In this document: positions 35,888-46,850 of the stretch, piece after piece
How the letters are laid out: the number at the start of each line of letters is the position of its first letter
How positions within the stretch are numbered: the first letter of the stretch is position 1
Source: Anaspis maculata
Lineage: Eukaryota; Arthropoda; Insecta; Coleoptera; Scraptiidae
Length of the DNA stretch: 64,000 nucleotides
Assembly (NCBI GenBank): GCA_949128115.1
Contig: OX421965.1
Span: 59,452,012-59,516,011 of the forward strand
Direction of reading: 5' to 3'
Program-made: the position numbers and the translations under genes
Notes under the pieces: model-generated
The model's input: the letters and a program-made list of their open reading frames with translations, nothing else
What the model was told of the DNA's origin: nothing
The model's database searches: none

Positions 35888-36595
35888 GGTCCATACAACA
35901 TTTTTTAGGCGATTCAAAAAAAAAAAGTCATGAACATAATCAGTTTTTACTCTCATACATTCATTGTTAATTTTATGCTTTGCATTTTTATAAAAACATA
36001 GTTACCAATGACAAACAAACTTGACAAGACAATTCTGTCAATTCTTTTTTATCCGTGTCAATTTCTAAAATCATTAGATGAAGAAAAACGAGTGATTCAT
36101 ACAATTCTGGAACTCCGCCGGAAATAAGCGAAGCTGCAAATGCAGCAACTTTGTATCTGCTGCCGGAGAAATTGTGTCAAATCTATTTAAAAAAAAAAAT
36201 ACGAACTTTTCGTCGAATGGGCCAGATCGTAAGAAGGGTAATAAATAGACCGAACCTCGAACCCGCTTTTCTTGCCTTTTTCTTCGACAAATCTACCACT
36301 CATGAGGCATCTTCCTACCTTGGAGCTCTTTACCGAGAATACCGAGATTCCCAGGCTGGCGTCTTTTTGGCGTTACAATAGTCTTTTTCGAGCGAGTAAC
36401 TCTTTGTAACCGGTTGGTTATTAGCGGTTGACATTAGATTGACAGATACTGTCATTTTTTTTGGCATCTGACATTTCTCGCTAAAACGTTGCGGTTATAA
36501 CTTTGGTTATCAGCATTTGGCGGGAAAAGAGGGACTGGATAGCTTCAAATAGTTACGTACTTGTACTTGTCTCTGTTACATTACATACCGTGTAC

Positions 36596-37024
36596 TTAAA
36601 CCACTCGTAATCTTGGATAGCTTTGAAGGTAAAAAATTTAGTCATTCAGCCAATCCAGTCACTTGAATCGTTTCCGAAGTCACCCGGGTAGGCCCCAATC
36701 AGGGCTCTAATTACGAATTTTGTGGATCACACGTGTATCGTGATCACATCACACATACAATTTCTATGAAATCCTGTTTGTTTTCTTGTTCATGGTGTAA
36801 TACCGAAGGAACAATAAATAGTTATATTGAATTGAATTGAAAATCAACTATTCATATTTCTACTATATAAATAGGAGGTATGACAAGTAGACAAGTACTT
36901 TCAGGATTAAACCGCCATCAGGCGGCCATCGGACATCTGTATTACCCGATGTTCTTGTGGGTCCATCGCAGATGAGTCCATTGTCTTTGATTCTTCTCGT
37001 CGCCAAGTCAAGTTTGTCAAGTTT
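36596..37024 (+). repeat. Left copy of a ~420-base direct repeat (probable long target-site duplication)
   Basis: It begins ttaaaccactcgtaatcttg and ends gtcaagtttgtcaagttt. The right copy (41371-41791) is essentially the same sequence except that the left copy has one extra 8-base unit (acaagtag) near 36885-36900. It directly abuts the truncated non-LTR element. Confidence 0.9.
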
Positions 37025-37075
37025 CATCAGAATCACACATTAAAGCTATTTACACAACTTTTAAGTAATAGATTG

Positions 37076-37276
37076 TGTAACAAATACAAATACTACCACT
37101 GCCGGCCCTGCTAGCCGCCATCTGGAGGGTTAAACACCCCGTGGCTTGCAGGCCCTTTTCCTTCTCGCATCATCCTATTTAGTTAAGTCGAGACCTTCGG
37201 TCCGCTCGCTTGTACGATATATATTTTCTATTAATAAACCGTAATACTACCAGATTCCAGTATTATAATTATTACA
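37076..37276 (+). repeat. 5' LTR
   Basis: Starts tgtaacaaatac and ends ataattattaca. It contains a TA-rich gatatatattttc stretch and an AATAAA at 37233-37238. Identical by eye to 39336-39536. Confidence 0.93.
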
Positions 37277-37277
37277 G

Positions 37278-37288
37278 TGGCGCCCAAC
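37278..37288 (+). promoter_or_regulatory. Primer-binding site, tRNA-Lys type
   Basis: tggcgcccaac lies one base past the 5' LTR. It is complementary to the 3' end of tRNA-Lys(CUU), as in Drosophila gypsy. Confidence 0.8.
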
Positions 37289-37521
37289 TCAGTGGCCTTC
37301 ATTTGTTTGAAGTACCTTCTGACCCAATCATAAAGTACAAGTGACTGAACACTGCTATCACAGTGCCAGATAACTCATTTCCCCGTGTGTGAATCTCCTG
37401 CATTATTACATAACGAGAGCGCAGTTACCTCTCGCGTACGTGTGCAGATCGACGCTCCAAGACGTCGCAACCAGAGAGACCCAACACGAGAGCCTACACC
37501 CGCTTCCTTCACGCCAAGAGG

Positions 37522-39315
37522 ATGGAGAACGTGGTGCAACACAACCCCGATGGAGGCGTACAACAGCAACTGGCGAACCAGGTGTCGAGCATTCCACCTG
37601 ATCAAGTAACCTTGCTGTTGCAGACCATGCAAAAACTCCTGGAGCAGCAAAGTACCGTTCTGCAAGCAACGACTCCGCAAACATCGCGAGGCAATTTTGC
37701 TCATTGTACCGCGCGTTTTGACGGAAAAGGTGATGTCGAAGCCTTCATTGCAGCAGCGGACACCTACAAACAGTGTTTAAATATAGACGATCAGTGCGCG
37801 ATAGTAGGTCTGTCGATGTTATTGACAGACTTAGCCGCGACGTGGTACGTCGGCATTAAAAAGACAATCACAAGCTGGAATGACGCTCTGGCTAAGCTCC
37901 AACACACCTTTGGCGCAAAGAACCCTCCGCATAAGGTATTTTGCGAGCTTTACGCGAACGGACAAGGTGCGGAGGCGACGGACATTTTTATTTGTCGCGC
38001 GCGAGCCTTATTGGCACAGTTGCCTAGTGAATATATTTCCGAGGTAGTGGAGTTAGATATGGTGTACGGGTTGTTGGCGTTTCGAATTCGCAAGGATTTA
38101 CCCCGCGACAGCGTTGCCAACTTCTCCGAGTTGCTGGACCAAGCGCGCAAAGTAGAGACAATTCTCGCGGAATACGAGACACCCCTGCCGCGACCACCGT
38201 CGCCTAAGAACCAAAGACCACGGTGTGACTACTGTAGAGCATTCGGACACGCCATGCCGGAGTGCAGGAAGCTGGCCTCGCAAAACAGCAGACCGCAGGA
38301 GCCAGCTATACCTTCGCCGCACCTCAAAACAGAGCAGGTAACTTGCTACCTGTGCGGACAACCGGGTCACCTGCGCCAAAACTGCCCGAGCGACACGAGA
38401 GGTAATCCCTCTGCACTCCACACCAACTACACCAACGCAGGCTCCCTGGATCTATTTGCATTGGACGCCCAGACGCCTCCCGCCGCTTCATCCAATCGTC
38501 CCCTTTTGCAAATCCAGGTAGCCGGTGCTCACGGAACAGGCCTATTAGACACGGGAGCTGGCCAAACTATTGCCGGCCCCAAACTATATAAAATTTTGAA
38601 ATCCCAAGGATGTCGCTTTGCCGAAAAAGTGAAAACTATACGGCTGGCTGACGGGTCCACCAAAACCCGTGATTTATTAGTGACGACCGCTGCTGTGACT
38701 TTGAATGATCGAGTCATAAATTCCACGTTCACGGTCCTGCCAGATGCTGAAAATCAGACCATCCTCGGGGTCGATTTCGTGAGAAACGCCGGAATCACTA
38801 TTGATATCACAAAGGGCACGTATGCCTTCGCGGATGCCCCAGATACAAAGTACCAACTGACCTTCGAGACCCAAACCGCGACCGCTAATTTGGGTGCAAT
38901 TAGCGTCCTCCGCGAGGACGAAGGATCACTGCTAACAACCGAACGAGACGCTAGGGGAGGTGCCGCCTTCTTTGACACCGGCGACCCTGCATCGATCATT
39001 GCACCGCATCGCAGAAGGAAGTTTTTTCGAATGAAAGCCGACCGCTTGCTAGAGGAGGTTCCCATCGAAGAATGTAACACTGCCTGTGACTTCCTTTGTG
39101 GGCCGGTTCCTAAAAACGCTAAGTTCAAGAGTGACCGTGCGGCTCTTCCCAGCGACGGGGTTCTATACCCTTTTTCACCTGGAGTCGATCACCGGAATCG
39201 CACCATCAATAGCGCAGAAGAGGCTCCTGTCCCACGGCGACGAAGACGTAGACCGAGGAAAATGGGCCCGCGCTACCACCATAACTGTTGTTATTGTTCC
39301 GCCACGAGACGTTAG
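37522..39315 (+). CDS. Gag-protease polyprotein of the LTR retroelement
   Basis: A single 597-residue frame fills almost the whole interior. Residues about 65-215 form a retrotransposon gag-type helical region (ARFDGKGDVEAFI, WYVGIKKTITSWNDALAKL). Two zinc knuckles of the C-x2-C-x4-H-x4-C type follow at 235-248 and 275-288, which would bind RNA. A retropepsin-like protease follows with the catalytic DTG at 343-345 (LLDTGAGQTIAG) and the conserved ILGVDFV at 414-420. The remaining ~175 residues have no recognised domain and end in an arginine-rich stretch. The start ATG is the first in-frame one, 234 bases after the primer site. There is no stop or frameshift, unusual for an old copy. It probably assembles particles that package its own RNA while borrowing the polymerase and integrase of another element. 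Confidence 0.9.
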   Translation: MENVVQHNPDGGVQQQLANQVSSIPPDQVTLLLQTMQKLLEQQSTVLQATTPQTSRGNFAHCTARFDGKGDVEAFIAAADTYKQCLNIDDQCAIVGLSMLLTDLAATWYVGIKKTITSWNDALAKLQHTFGAKNPPHKVFCELYANGQGAEATDIFICRARALLAQLPSEYISEVVELDMVYGLLAFRIRKDLPRDSVANFSELLDQARKVETILAEYETPLPRPPSPKNQRPRCDYCRAFGHAMPECRKLASQNSRPQEPAIPSPHLKTEQVTCYLCGQPGHLRQNCPSDTRGNPSALHTNYTNAGSLDLFALDAQTPPAASSNRPLLQIQVAGAHGTGLLDTGAGQTIAGPKLYKILKSQGCRFAEKVKTIRLADGSTKTRDLLVTTAAVTLNDRVINSTFTVLPDAENQTILGVDFVRNAGITIDITKGTYAFADAPDTKYQLTFETQTATANLGAISVLREDEGSLLTTERDARGGAAFFDTGDPASIIAPHRRRKFFRMKADRLLEEVPIEECNTACDFLCGPVPKNAKFKSDRAALPSDGVLYPFSPGVDHRNRTINSAEEAPVPRRRRRRPRKMGPRYHHNCCYCSATRR

Positions 39316-39317
39316 GC

Positions 39318-39335
39318 AGAACAATAGGGGAGGAC
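39318..39335 (+). promoter_or_regulatory. Polypurine tract next to the 3' LTR
   Basis: cagaacaataggggaggac precedes the 3' LTR. The purine run aggggagga is the likely plus-strand primer. Confidence 0.75.
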
Positions 39336-39536
39336 TGTAACAAATACAAATACTACCACTGCCGGCCCTGCTAGCCGCCATCTGGAGGGTTAAACACCCC
39401 GTGGCTTGCAGGCCCTTTTCCTTCTCGCATCATCCTATTTAGTTAAGTCGAGACCTTCGGTCCGCTCGCTTGTACGATATATATTTTCTATTAATAAACC
39501 GTAATACTACCAGATTCCAGTATTATAATTATTACA
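39336..39536 (+). repeat. 3' LTR
   Basis: 201 bases, identical by eye to the 5' LTR. AATAAA at 39493-39498 would serve as the poly(A) signal. Confidence 0.93.
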
Positions 39537-39540
39537 ATTG

Positions 39541-41163
39541 TATAAATTTTGCGAAAGCAACGAGATTTTGCCTGAATGCCAGGCTGGCTTTCGCCAAGGC
39601 AGAGGGTGCGAGGAAAATGTGTTTATTCTGAATTCAATCATAGGAAGTAACATCAGACTTGACAGGAGAAAGATATACGCAGCTTTTATCGACTACAAAC
39701 AAGCTTTTGATTGTGTGAATCATAATATTTTGTGGAATAAGCTTTTTCACCTGGGTATTAGTACGAAAATCATTAGACTTCTCAAAAACCTGTACGATAA
39801 CGCAGTTATGACCTTACATGGCGAAAACGGTGAATTCACAAATATACCCATTACAAAGGGAGTCTTGCAGGGGGAAACTCTTAGTCCATTACTTTTTTGT
39901 CTATTTATAGCGGATATGGAAAGCTACTTCACCACCAGCAATGCCAGGGGAATCCCCATCGATAATTTAACTGACGTAATAACGCTTCTTTATGCCGATG
40001 ACCTGATTTTATTTGCGGACTCTCCAGTCAATTTACAACGGAACTTGGACCTACTACACAGATACAACGAAATAAACAAACTCGAGCTCAACACAACTAA
40101 GAGTAAAATAATCATCTTCCGGGAGCACCCTAATCCGCCAAGAGTTGAATTTTATTACAATAGAAACATCTTAAGTGTTGTAAATTCTTTCAAGTATCTC
40201 GGGATCGACTTCAAATTCAACGGGCTGTTTGCAGAAGCATGCAAGCAGAGAATTAAAAAAGCTAAGCAGTCAACAGGATTCATCAGAAGCACTCTTCTAA
40301 AGAACAAAGTCAACAGTTGGGAGAGTTACTTGAAACTGTTTTATGCCGTTGTTTTGCCCACACTTAATTACTGTGTGAGTGTATGGGGATTAAGGTACCT
40401 AAGTAATTTGGATACGGTGCAAGGTTTTTTCCTCAAAGGTTGTAACTTTTTGCAGAGAACTACAGCAAATTACCTACTTCGCCTAGAGTTTAACGTACCA
40501 AAACTAGCTCTTTTTGCCATCAGGGACTCACTCAACATCTTATTGAAAATCGAAAAAATGAAACACAACAGATTGCCCCTTAAAGCTCTAAACCGCTTAA
40601 AACATCTAGACACCAGCAACACCAACAAAGCAAAATACAATTGGTACACACAATTGAAGCAGGTTTTAAAGGAGAATGGGATTGAACAGACCGCTATCTT
40701 AGATCTCGATGCTGAAAAAATTAATGTAATTCTGAAGACTATCGAGACAAAACAGAGAATAGATGACGAAAATAACATGCTGCTATCAGTCAATTTCACA
40801 GACTACAAACACCTTTCAAACTTGGGCGTCAATTTCATATACAGTTTTCCACATTATCTCAGAATTTTTGTACTTCAATTAAGAACAGCTAAAACAGACT
40901 CATGTACTTTGTACGTGAATCGAATTTCAAACAAAATTATGTCAAGTGACGAGTGCCCAAGCTGCTGTATGAAAAGTAAAGAAACACTCTCCCATATTAT
41001 TTACGAATGTCCTATCTACTCCGAATTCAGGGACAACCGGCAACTGAGCCTCTCTCAGGATATTCACCAGCTGATTTCTCGAACCGATTTACGTCTGTGG
41101 AAATATTTATATAACTTCATGGGGAATGTTTTTAGGATCAGGGCAATAATTAACGAAATATGA
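39541..41163 (+). pseudogene. Reverse transcriptase fragment of a non-LTR retrotransposon
   Basis: About 540 open codons covering the reverse transcriptase from its second conserved block onward. QAGFRQGRG is near residue 15-23, AAFIDYKQAFD near 48-58, and GVLQGETLSPLLF near 108-120. The catalytic YADD is at 152-155 (in LLYADDLILFAD), and the FKYLGI block follows. The C-terminus has a CPSC...H....C metal-binding motif, as in Jockey/CR1/L2-type elements; I cannot settle the clade. The endonuclease and ORF1 are missing, and the first ~17 codons of this fragment lie on the other side of the LTR insertion (37025-37075). The surviving part has no stop codons, so the element was young when interrupted. 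Confidence 0.9.
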
Positions 41164-41370
41164 GTATTTTAATTTTTATTCCAACTCTATTGCTGAATTC
41201 GTTCTGTATAAAATTGTGTCTTGTTTACTATTTGTCGTCAATATGTACCTATTTGATTTAATTTTCTTTTTCTGGTAACCACCACACTTTGGATTTTCTT
41301 TTTGTGTGTAACCTTGTTATTGGACGTCAAGTCCATAAAAACAATAAATCTATTTATTTATTTATTTATT

Positions 41371-41791
41371 TTAAACCACTCGTAATCTTGGATAGCTTTG
41401 AAGGTAAAAAATTTAGTCATTCAGCCAATCCAGTCACTTGAATCGTTTCCGAAGTCACCCGGGTAGGCCCCAATCAGGGCTCTAATTACGAATTTTGTGG
41501 ATCACACGTGTATCGTGATCACATCACACATACAATTTCTATGAAATCCTGTTTGTTTTCTTGTTCATGGTGTAATACCGAAGGAACAATAAATAGTTAT
41601 ATTGAATTGAATTGAAAATCAACTATTCATATTTCTACTATATAAATAGGAGGTATGACAAGTACTTTCAGGATTAAACCGCCATCAGGCGGCCATCGGA
41701 CATCTGTATTACCCGATGTTCTTGTGGGTCCATCGCAGATGAGTCCATTGTCTTTGATTCTTCTCGTCGCCAAGTCAAGTTTGTCAAGTTT
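41371..41791 (+). repeat. Right copy of the ~420-base direct repeat
   Basis: Starts immediately after the (TTTA)n tail of the non-LTR element and ends gtcaagttt, matching 36596-37024 with one 8-base length difference. Confidence 0.9.
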
Positions 41792-41797
41792 TTGAGG

Positions 41798-41812
41798 TTA
41801 GGTTAGGTTAGG
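41798..41812 (+). repeat. Three TTAGG units
   Basis: ttaggttaggttagg just outside the right 420-base repeat copy. TTAGG is the ancestral insect telomere unit, but three units can arise by chance. Confidence 0.5.
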
Positions 41813-42054
41813 TACGTTTCACGTTTGTAAATTCTGGACCGCTGCTTGTTTCAAATTCAAATCTGTTGCCGCCACAATTTGTTCCCCCACCATAACAATA
41901 ACCAGCCTCATGACCAGGTTATGAAATGTATAACCGGTGATGATATCAAAATGGCGGCACTTCCTTTACCGCTTATAACCAATCCTCGCTCAAACGTCAG
42001 ATTCTATAACCAAGTGCAACCGGTCATGAACGGTTACTCGCTCGAAAAAGACTA

Positions 42055-42370
42055 ATGTGCTGTCACATTATGCACGTCATTATTTTCTGGAATCTGGAAG
42101 CCGTCACGGCGTAGGACTGGGAGACGTCCGGGCGACGCCACGGTAAATTCATTGTAAATTGTGAGTTGTGAGTTGTGACAATTAAAGAATGTGGCAATAG
42201 CAATAACTATCGACATTGCATTGACAGTCAACAAAACGCATGGTACCAACATGACGCAATTTCATTTCACCATGCGATTTTGCGAATTTATATCTGCGGG
42301 TGGGATTGATAAAATTCGTACCATGTCTAATTCGACCTCCTGAGGCTTATTATTGTGGTACATAATTCAA
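42055..42370. other. Intergenic, no gene seen
   Basis: A short gtgagttgtgagttgtga tandem near 42160. Nothing else. Confidence 0.4.
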
Positions 42371-42372
42371 TA

Positions 42373-42885
42373 CAGTTATGTATGGATAATCCGAACCCTC
42401 TATAATCCGAACTACTCTATAATCCGAACACCCCAATTCTGTAAAATGATATCTATAATCCGAACCCCTGTATCCTGTAATCCGAACTGTTACTCATTTT
42501 TCTTTGAACTACCTTTCGAAAGAATACCGAACATTTTATGCGAGCTTGTAAGTCTCAGCTTTCATTGTCAGCTGTATTTGAACCATGTCTTCAACACGGA
42601 AGCATGTCACCTTGATCTTCAACAAAAAGCTGATATTTTGCGTCAATTGGAGTCTGGATGTTCATACGCTACCCTGGCAGTACGCTTCAATTAAATAATA
42701 TGAAATAATTTAAAATAAACCTTTCATGGATAATTTGCATATTTTTTAATGCATATTCGCAGCATTTTGATGGTTGAACACGTTCGGATTATAGATATAA
42801 TTTAGTGTGAATTCTATAATCCGAACGTTTTGGTAATCCGAACGGGGTCTGCAAACTTTCTGTTCGGATTATCCAGACATTACTG
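42373..42885 (+). mobile_element. pogo/Tigger-type MITE retaining a transposase N-terminus
   Basis: Ends cagttatgtatggataatcc and the inverse (ggattatccagacattactg) are flanked by TA (42371-42372, 42886-42887). The motif ataatccgaac recurs several times near both ends as subterminal repeats. Between about 42585 and 42693 the frame HLDLQQKADILRQLESG and onward to YATLAVRFN resembles the CENP-B-type helix-turn-helix that opens pogo transposases. It is preceded in another frame by MSSTRKHVT, so one base has been lost. The rest of the transposase is deleted. Confidence 0.8.
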
Positions 42886-42887
42886 TA

Positions 42888-43521
42888 TAAACTAGATAAA
42901 TCACAATTTCGTGAATTAGCAGAAAATACTTTAGAACCTTAGTTATGCAACCCGTGCCGTAGCGAAAGGAACAAGTGAAAGACTAGCGGCCGTGAAGTAA
43001 TTTTGACATAAGCGTACAAAAAAGTTCAACTTTAGGGCCGCAACAGAGCACTCTCCAAACAACGTGTTTTTGGTTGATCGCCTAAAAATGAGTATTTTTT
43101 TGTTATAGTCGTTTAAATATTATTTTGAGTACCAACACGTGGTCTTTTTTGGCGAAATCTGAGGTTTGCGGTCTAGGCGGAAACGAAGAGGCAGTTGTGA
43201 GCTGTGAGGCAGAATATCTGGTGAAATTGTGAAAATAAGGTCTCCTAAGAAACACGTCCCAGGCATAGACATAATTTGAAAAAATCTAAAAATTCGAACA
43301 TCTCAAGAAGCTAATGACGGAAACGTAAGCTGTGTAATGAAATTCATGAATGTACAAGAAAGTGACATTTCACGGCGGCTAAACCACAATACAAAATCAT
43401 GTCGGTACCTTTTTGCACAATAGTTGCCTGAAATACTTTATCTTCAAGTATAAAGACGTGAAACCTCTTGCCGAGGCACACCCATACCACTACACCCTGA
43501 TGGTATTTTCATATGAGAATC
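42888..43521. other. Intergenic, no gene seen
   Basis: Contains ggtcttttttggcgaaatct near 43143, related to the hairpin at 35803-35887, and aaaaaatctaaaaattc shared with about 35515. Confidence 0.4.
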
Positions 43522-44089
43522 AATAGGTCCCTTCGTTTCGGTTTTTTTGAGTGCGCATGTATGGCGTGAATTTCATAGTTTCGTACACCGATATTGAAAA
43601 TTAACGCTAAAAAATATTGTAGTGCACCTAAAATTCCACAAATAATTTGGTTGAATGTTAGATACCATTTTTTATATTCAAAGGGAATGTTTCATTGAAA
43701 TGAAGTTCAATGATCATTTGTGGAAGTTCAGGAACAACGAAAATGGCAACAGCGCTGAGAACAACAAGACATCGGCGCCAACCATGCGCCAACTGTCACT
43801 TGCGACAATTATGATGACACTTCTCGTTTCCACCTGACCTATATTTCATTTGCTTATGTTTTGACGAAGGAACACAACTTGTTGAAAATGGCTGTACCGA
43901 GAAGGAAGTTCAAAGAAGCTACGAAGAGATGCATTTACGGTGTGTGTAAAAGTGACAGCCAGGAACCAATAGTTGGTCAGGCGGCTAGACAGAGCATGCA
44001 GCGTTGCCATTCAACTGACAGGTGTACGAAAGTTTTTTAAAATTTGGTGCCTTCAAGCATGCGCACCTGCCCAAACGAAGTAGCCTATT
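43522..44089 (+). mobile_element. Repeat family R4, copy 1
   Basis: Starts aataggtcccttcgtttcgg and ends aaacgaagtagcctatt, an imperfect inverted pair of about 30 bases including tgcgcatg. The interior carries the segment encoding KMAVPRRKFKEA and RCIYGVCKSDSQEP (43892-43985 region). It is frame-broken before that point. Three more copies lie in this window. Confidence 0.8.
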
Positions 44090-46555
44090 CCGCTTTTCAT
44101 CCTGGTTATGAATATCAAGGATGTTTCACTTTTATTTGTCACTATTTCAGAAGACGTTAAGAAAAAATATGAAAATTTAAAAAAGTTATAAATTTTACAG
44201 GTGTAGCAAAAGTCATTATGACCAATTTGTAGCTTTGCATTAACTCACTTTGTGTGTTAAATTTGGTCAGAATCCGGTCAAGTATGAAAGGAGTTATAAC
44301 TAAAAAAAGAAGTTTCAAAACTCAACTTTAAAAGCCTCTATCTCTTCTATAATGCGTTTCCGAAATATATTTTTCCAAGAAAGTCCACTAATTTTTTGAG
44401 GCTCTACCATCTTCTTAAGCATTGGCAAAAAAACTGAAACGTCTGTATCACACTTGATAAGTTAGTCAACAAAACAGATGTCAAAAATTGATGAAATTTT
44501 GTAAATTATCCAAATATATATTTTTGCAATAGTAACTCAGTGCGGTGAGTTTTTTTTATCATCTTAGGTAAATGGATTTGATTATATTTAGTTTGAAACA
44601 TTCACTTGACTTATAAGTTGACCATACAGACGCAACTTTTTGTGAATTTTTTTTCGATATTTCTTAGAACTTGAAAACCAATTTTTTCACACGTGCTTTG
44701 TTGACTAACCGATCAAGTGTGAAATATATTCATAATCAGGTTGAGAAATGGCAAAGATTCCCATATTGAAATACAGGGTGTCCAAGTAAGCGATATACCA
44801 CAGAAAATTTCAGTCGACGGACTCGAAACCTACGGATAATATCGTGTAGAAATCACTTTTTATTTTTGGAATTTGATTGGTTTCAATATACTCAGTATTG
44901 TTTGTACCGAGATGTCGAGGAACTGTTGAAATGCAAAAATGCGACTGCTGCAGACTTTAAATTTTTGAAGTTATGTTCAAGGGGAATTTTTTCCAGACAC
45001 TCTATAATTGAAGATTGGAAATAATGCGGTTTGTCTTTTGAGTCCAAATATACCGGACCGGGTGATCATTTGAAAATTAATAACTCCCGATTCCTAGTAT
45101 AATATTTTCCTATAATTCTGAATTTAATAACTCAGTTCTTTGAAACTTTTATCGTGACATTTAGAAAATGTAATGAAGCTATTGAAAAAGAAATTGCATG
45201 TGAAATATCTATTGAAATTTCAAAAGGGGGATTGAAAAATCAAAAGCCAATCAAAGAAAGCTTTTTTGGTTTTTGGCTTTCAAGCAATGACCACTTTTTA
45301 ACCTACTTTGGAATTTTCCAGGCTGTTGAAGTAATGAATAGGGTTTTTTGTGATTTTCTCAAGATGCGAGTGAGTGGCACTAATAATTTCTGGATCCCCT
45401 TGTATAATGTAAAATGCGTAGATTGTATACTTTGCCAGTAACATAATAATTATGCAAGGGTCCTCTGCCTAACGGCACTTCTCTGTTTACTCCTCTTGCG
45501 CCGTGTTGACACGTGGTTTGGGTCGCTCCTCTGGGGTATAATAAAATAAATGCTTGCTTCATTTTTGCTGTACAATATTTTTGGTTTAGCAAAATAATGT
45601 AAGTATTTGAAGTGAATATCAAATATTAAGCGCGCGAGAGAGGTAAACTCTATAACAAAGGGCTTCAAAGCCACAGGAAAAACGGAAATTGTTTTTTAAT
45701 TACACAGCCCCCACGCACAAAAGCATGAAACCCTATGGGGTTTGAATTTTCAAAAACTCACATTCTTCTTTGTGGAAAAAAGATCAATAGTACCTACGTA
45801 GATACAGAGGTGTATTTACTACGAGTGTACTCACCTACCTACAGTTTTGTAATAGTCAAAAATATGCTATGGAATCCTTCACCTTGGCCGTAGCTAGAAG
45901 GGAATAGCGTGTTGTGTCAGACTTCTTCGAAAAATGTGGGAAAAATAGATACATATTTGACACGTTTATGCAAAATATTGAACTGGACTTAATTAATACT
46001 GGTTAATAACTGTCAAAGTTATAGGTACTTACTTTCTGCACGAAGAAAAATGTATATATCACAAAATAATAAATATCTACGAGGTTTTAAATGATGCTCA
46101 CTCACTGGAATCTAACAACTAACTAGACTAACTACCTGCTTCAGCGACCGGACCGACCGACCCCAACAGCTGGGGATGAAAATTTGCTATTGTCAAGGGT
46201 GAGGGTATAGTATTGCGAAGGTCAGGACCATAGAAAATTATAATGGGCAAATGCGAAAGAATCCACAGGGCTGCGTTCAAAAATGTCATCTGAGTGCACT
46301 CGGGTGACGCTCGATCGCTCGATACCCGTTACAATATTCTGAGTGAATCACTTGAACGGCCGTTCTGAAGTTCAGGGTAATATCCTAGGCAGACTATGAC
46401 GATACCTAAATGATCATTAACATCCAGTTCCACTAGCAAATTTAATCATTGCTAACTAATTGAGGTATTTTCTCTGATGAATTCTAGATCAGTGCTGGTT
46501 GAATGACCACGGAAAATGCATACAAGCTGTTGTGGTCCAAACATTTTTCCATAAT
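44090..46555. other. Intergenic; isolated palindrome-family fragments
   Basis: tacagggtgtccaagtaag at about 44773 and ccgggtgatcatttgaaaa at about 45058 are ends of hairpin families seen elsewhere in the window. A 95-codon frame at 45154-45441 has no recognisable domain. Confidence 0.4.
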
Positions 46556-46746
46556 GGGTGCTTTCCACCTAGCTCCAAGTTTGGTACACCTGCCATTTAC
46601 GCATGTGCGGGTGCCAAACGGTGCTTTCCACCTGCGTGTTCTTATACCTGGTTCTGTACCGTTCATTGGACCACCTAAAATTGTGTGCCATACTATGGAA
46701 CATGTGCCGTCTGGTGGTATTTGTACCGTATAGGTGGAAAGCACCC
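46556..46746. mobile_element. Short MITE of 191 bases
   Basis: gggtgctttccacct and aggtggaaagcaccc form perfect inverted ends, with an extra internal ggtgctttccacct near 46619. The bases aat flank both sides, a possible 3-base duplication. Confidence 0.65.
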
Positions 46747-46850
46747 AATAATTCGTGAAACTTGTGTTTTCAGTGGTCACTGAACTGTTTATAAGTGTAA
46801 TTGAAATTAACGTTAAATGACGATTGCGAATTTCTGGGTAATAGCTCGTG

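Larger units (their letters stand above)
34881..36378. other. Intergenic with two small hairpins
   Basis: No gene. Hairpins at 35551-35694 and 35803-35887 are listed separately. The segment around 35410-35530 shares words (ggccgtaaa, aaaaatctaaaaattc) with 43010-43300. Confidence 0.45.
37076..39536 (+). mobile_element. LTR retroelement encoding only gag and protease (TR-GAG-like)
   Basis: Two 201-base LTRs (TG...CA) bound a 2059-base interior with a tRNA-Lys primer site, one long gag-protease frame and a purine tract. The 4 bases attg occur at both borders (37072-37075, 39537-39540), a gypsy-like target duplication. Reverse transcriptase, RNase H and integrase are absent and there is no room for them, so it must be mobilised in trans. 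I see no difference between the LTRs, implying recent insertion. Confidence 0.93.
37025..41370 (+). mobile_element. 5'-truncated non-LTR retrotransposon, interrupted by an LTR element
   Basis: The coding frame of the reverse transcriptase begins abruptly at about 37025. It is open to 37075, is split by the LTR element with its 4-base duplication, and resumes at 39541. The 3' end has AATAAA (41343-41348) and a (TTTA)n tail up to 41370, typical of target-primed insertion. Net length without the insertion is about 1.88 kb. Confidence 0.85.
36381..42052. mobile_element. TA-flanked inverted-repeat element, outermost shell of a three-level nest
   Basis: gtctttttcgagcgagtaac (36381-36400) is exactly mirrored at 42033-42052. 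TA borders both ends (36379-36380, 42053-42054). Weaker inverted similarity continues inward (accggttggttat against ataaccaagtgcaaccggt). Without the retroelements the shell would be about 0.9 kb. No transposase is recognised. Confidence 0.7.

Noticed and set aside
36240..36280. tRNA-like T-arm (gggttcgaggttc on the minus strand)
   Set aside because: No matching acceptor stem, D-arm or anticodon arm could be folded around it.
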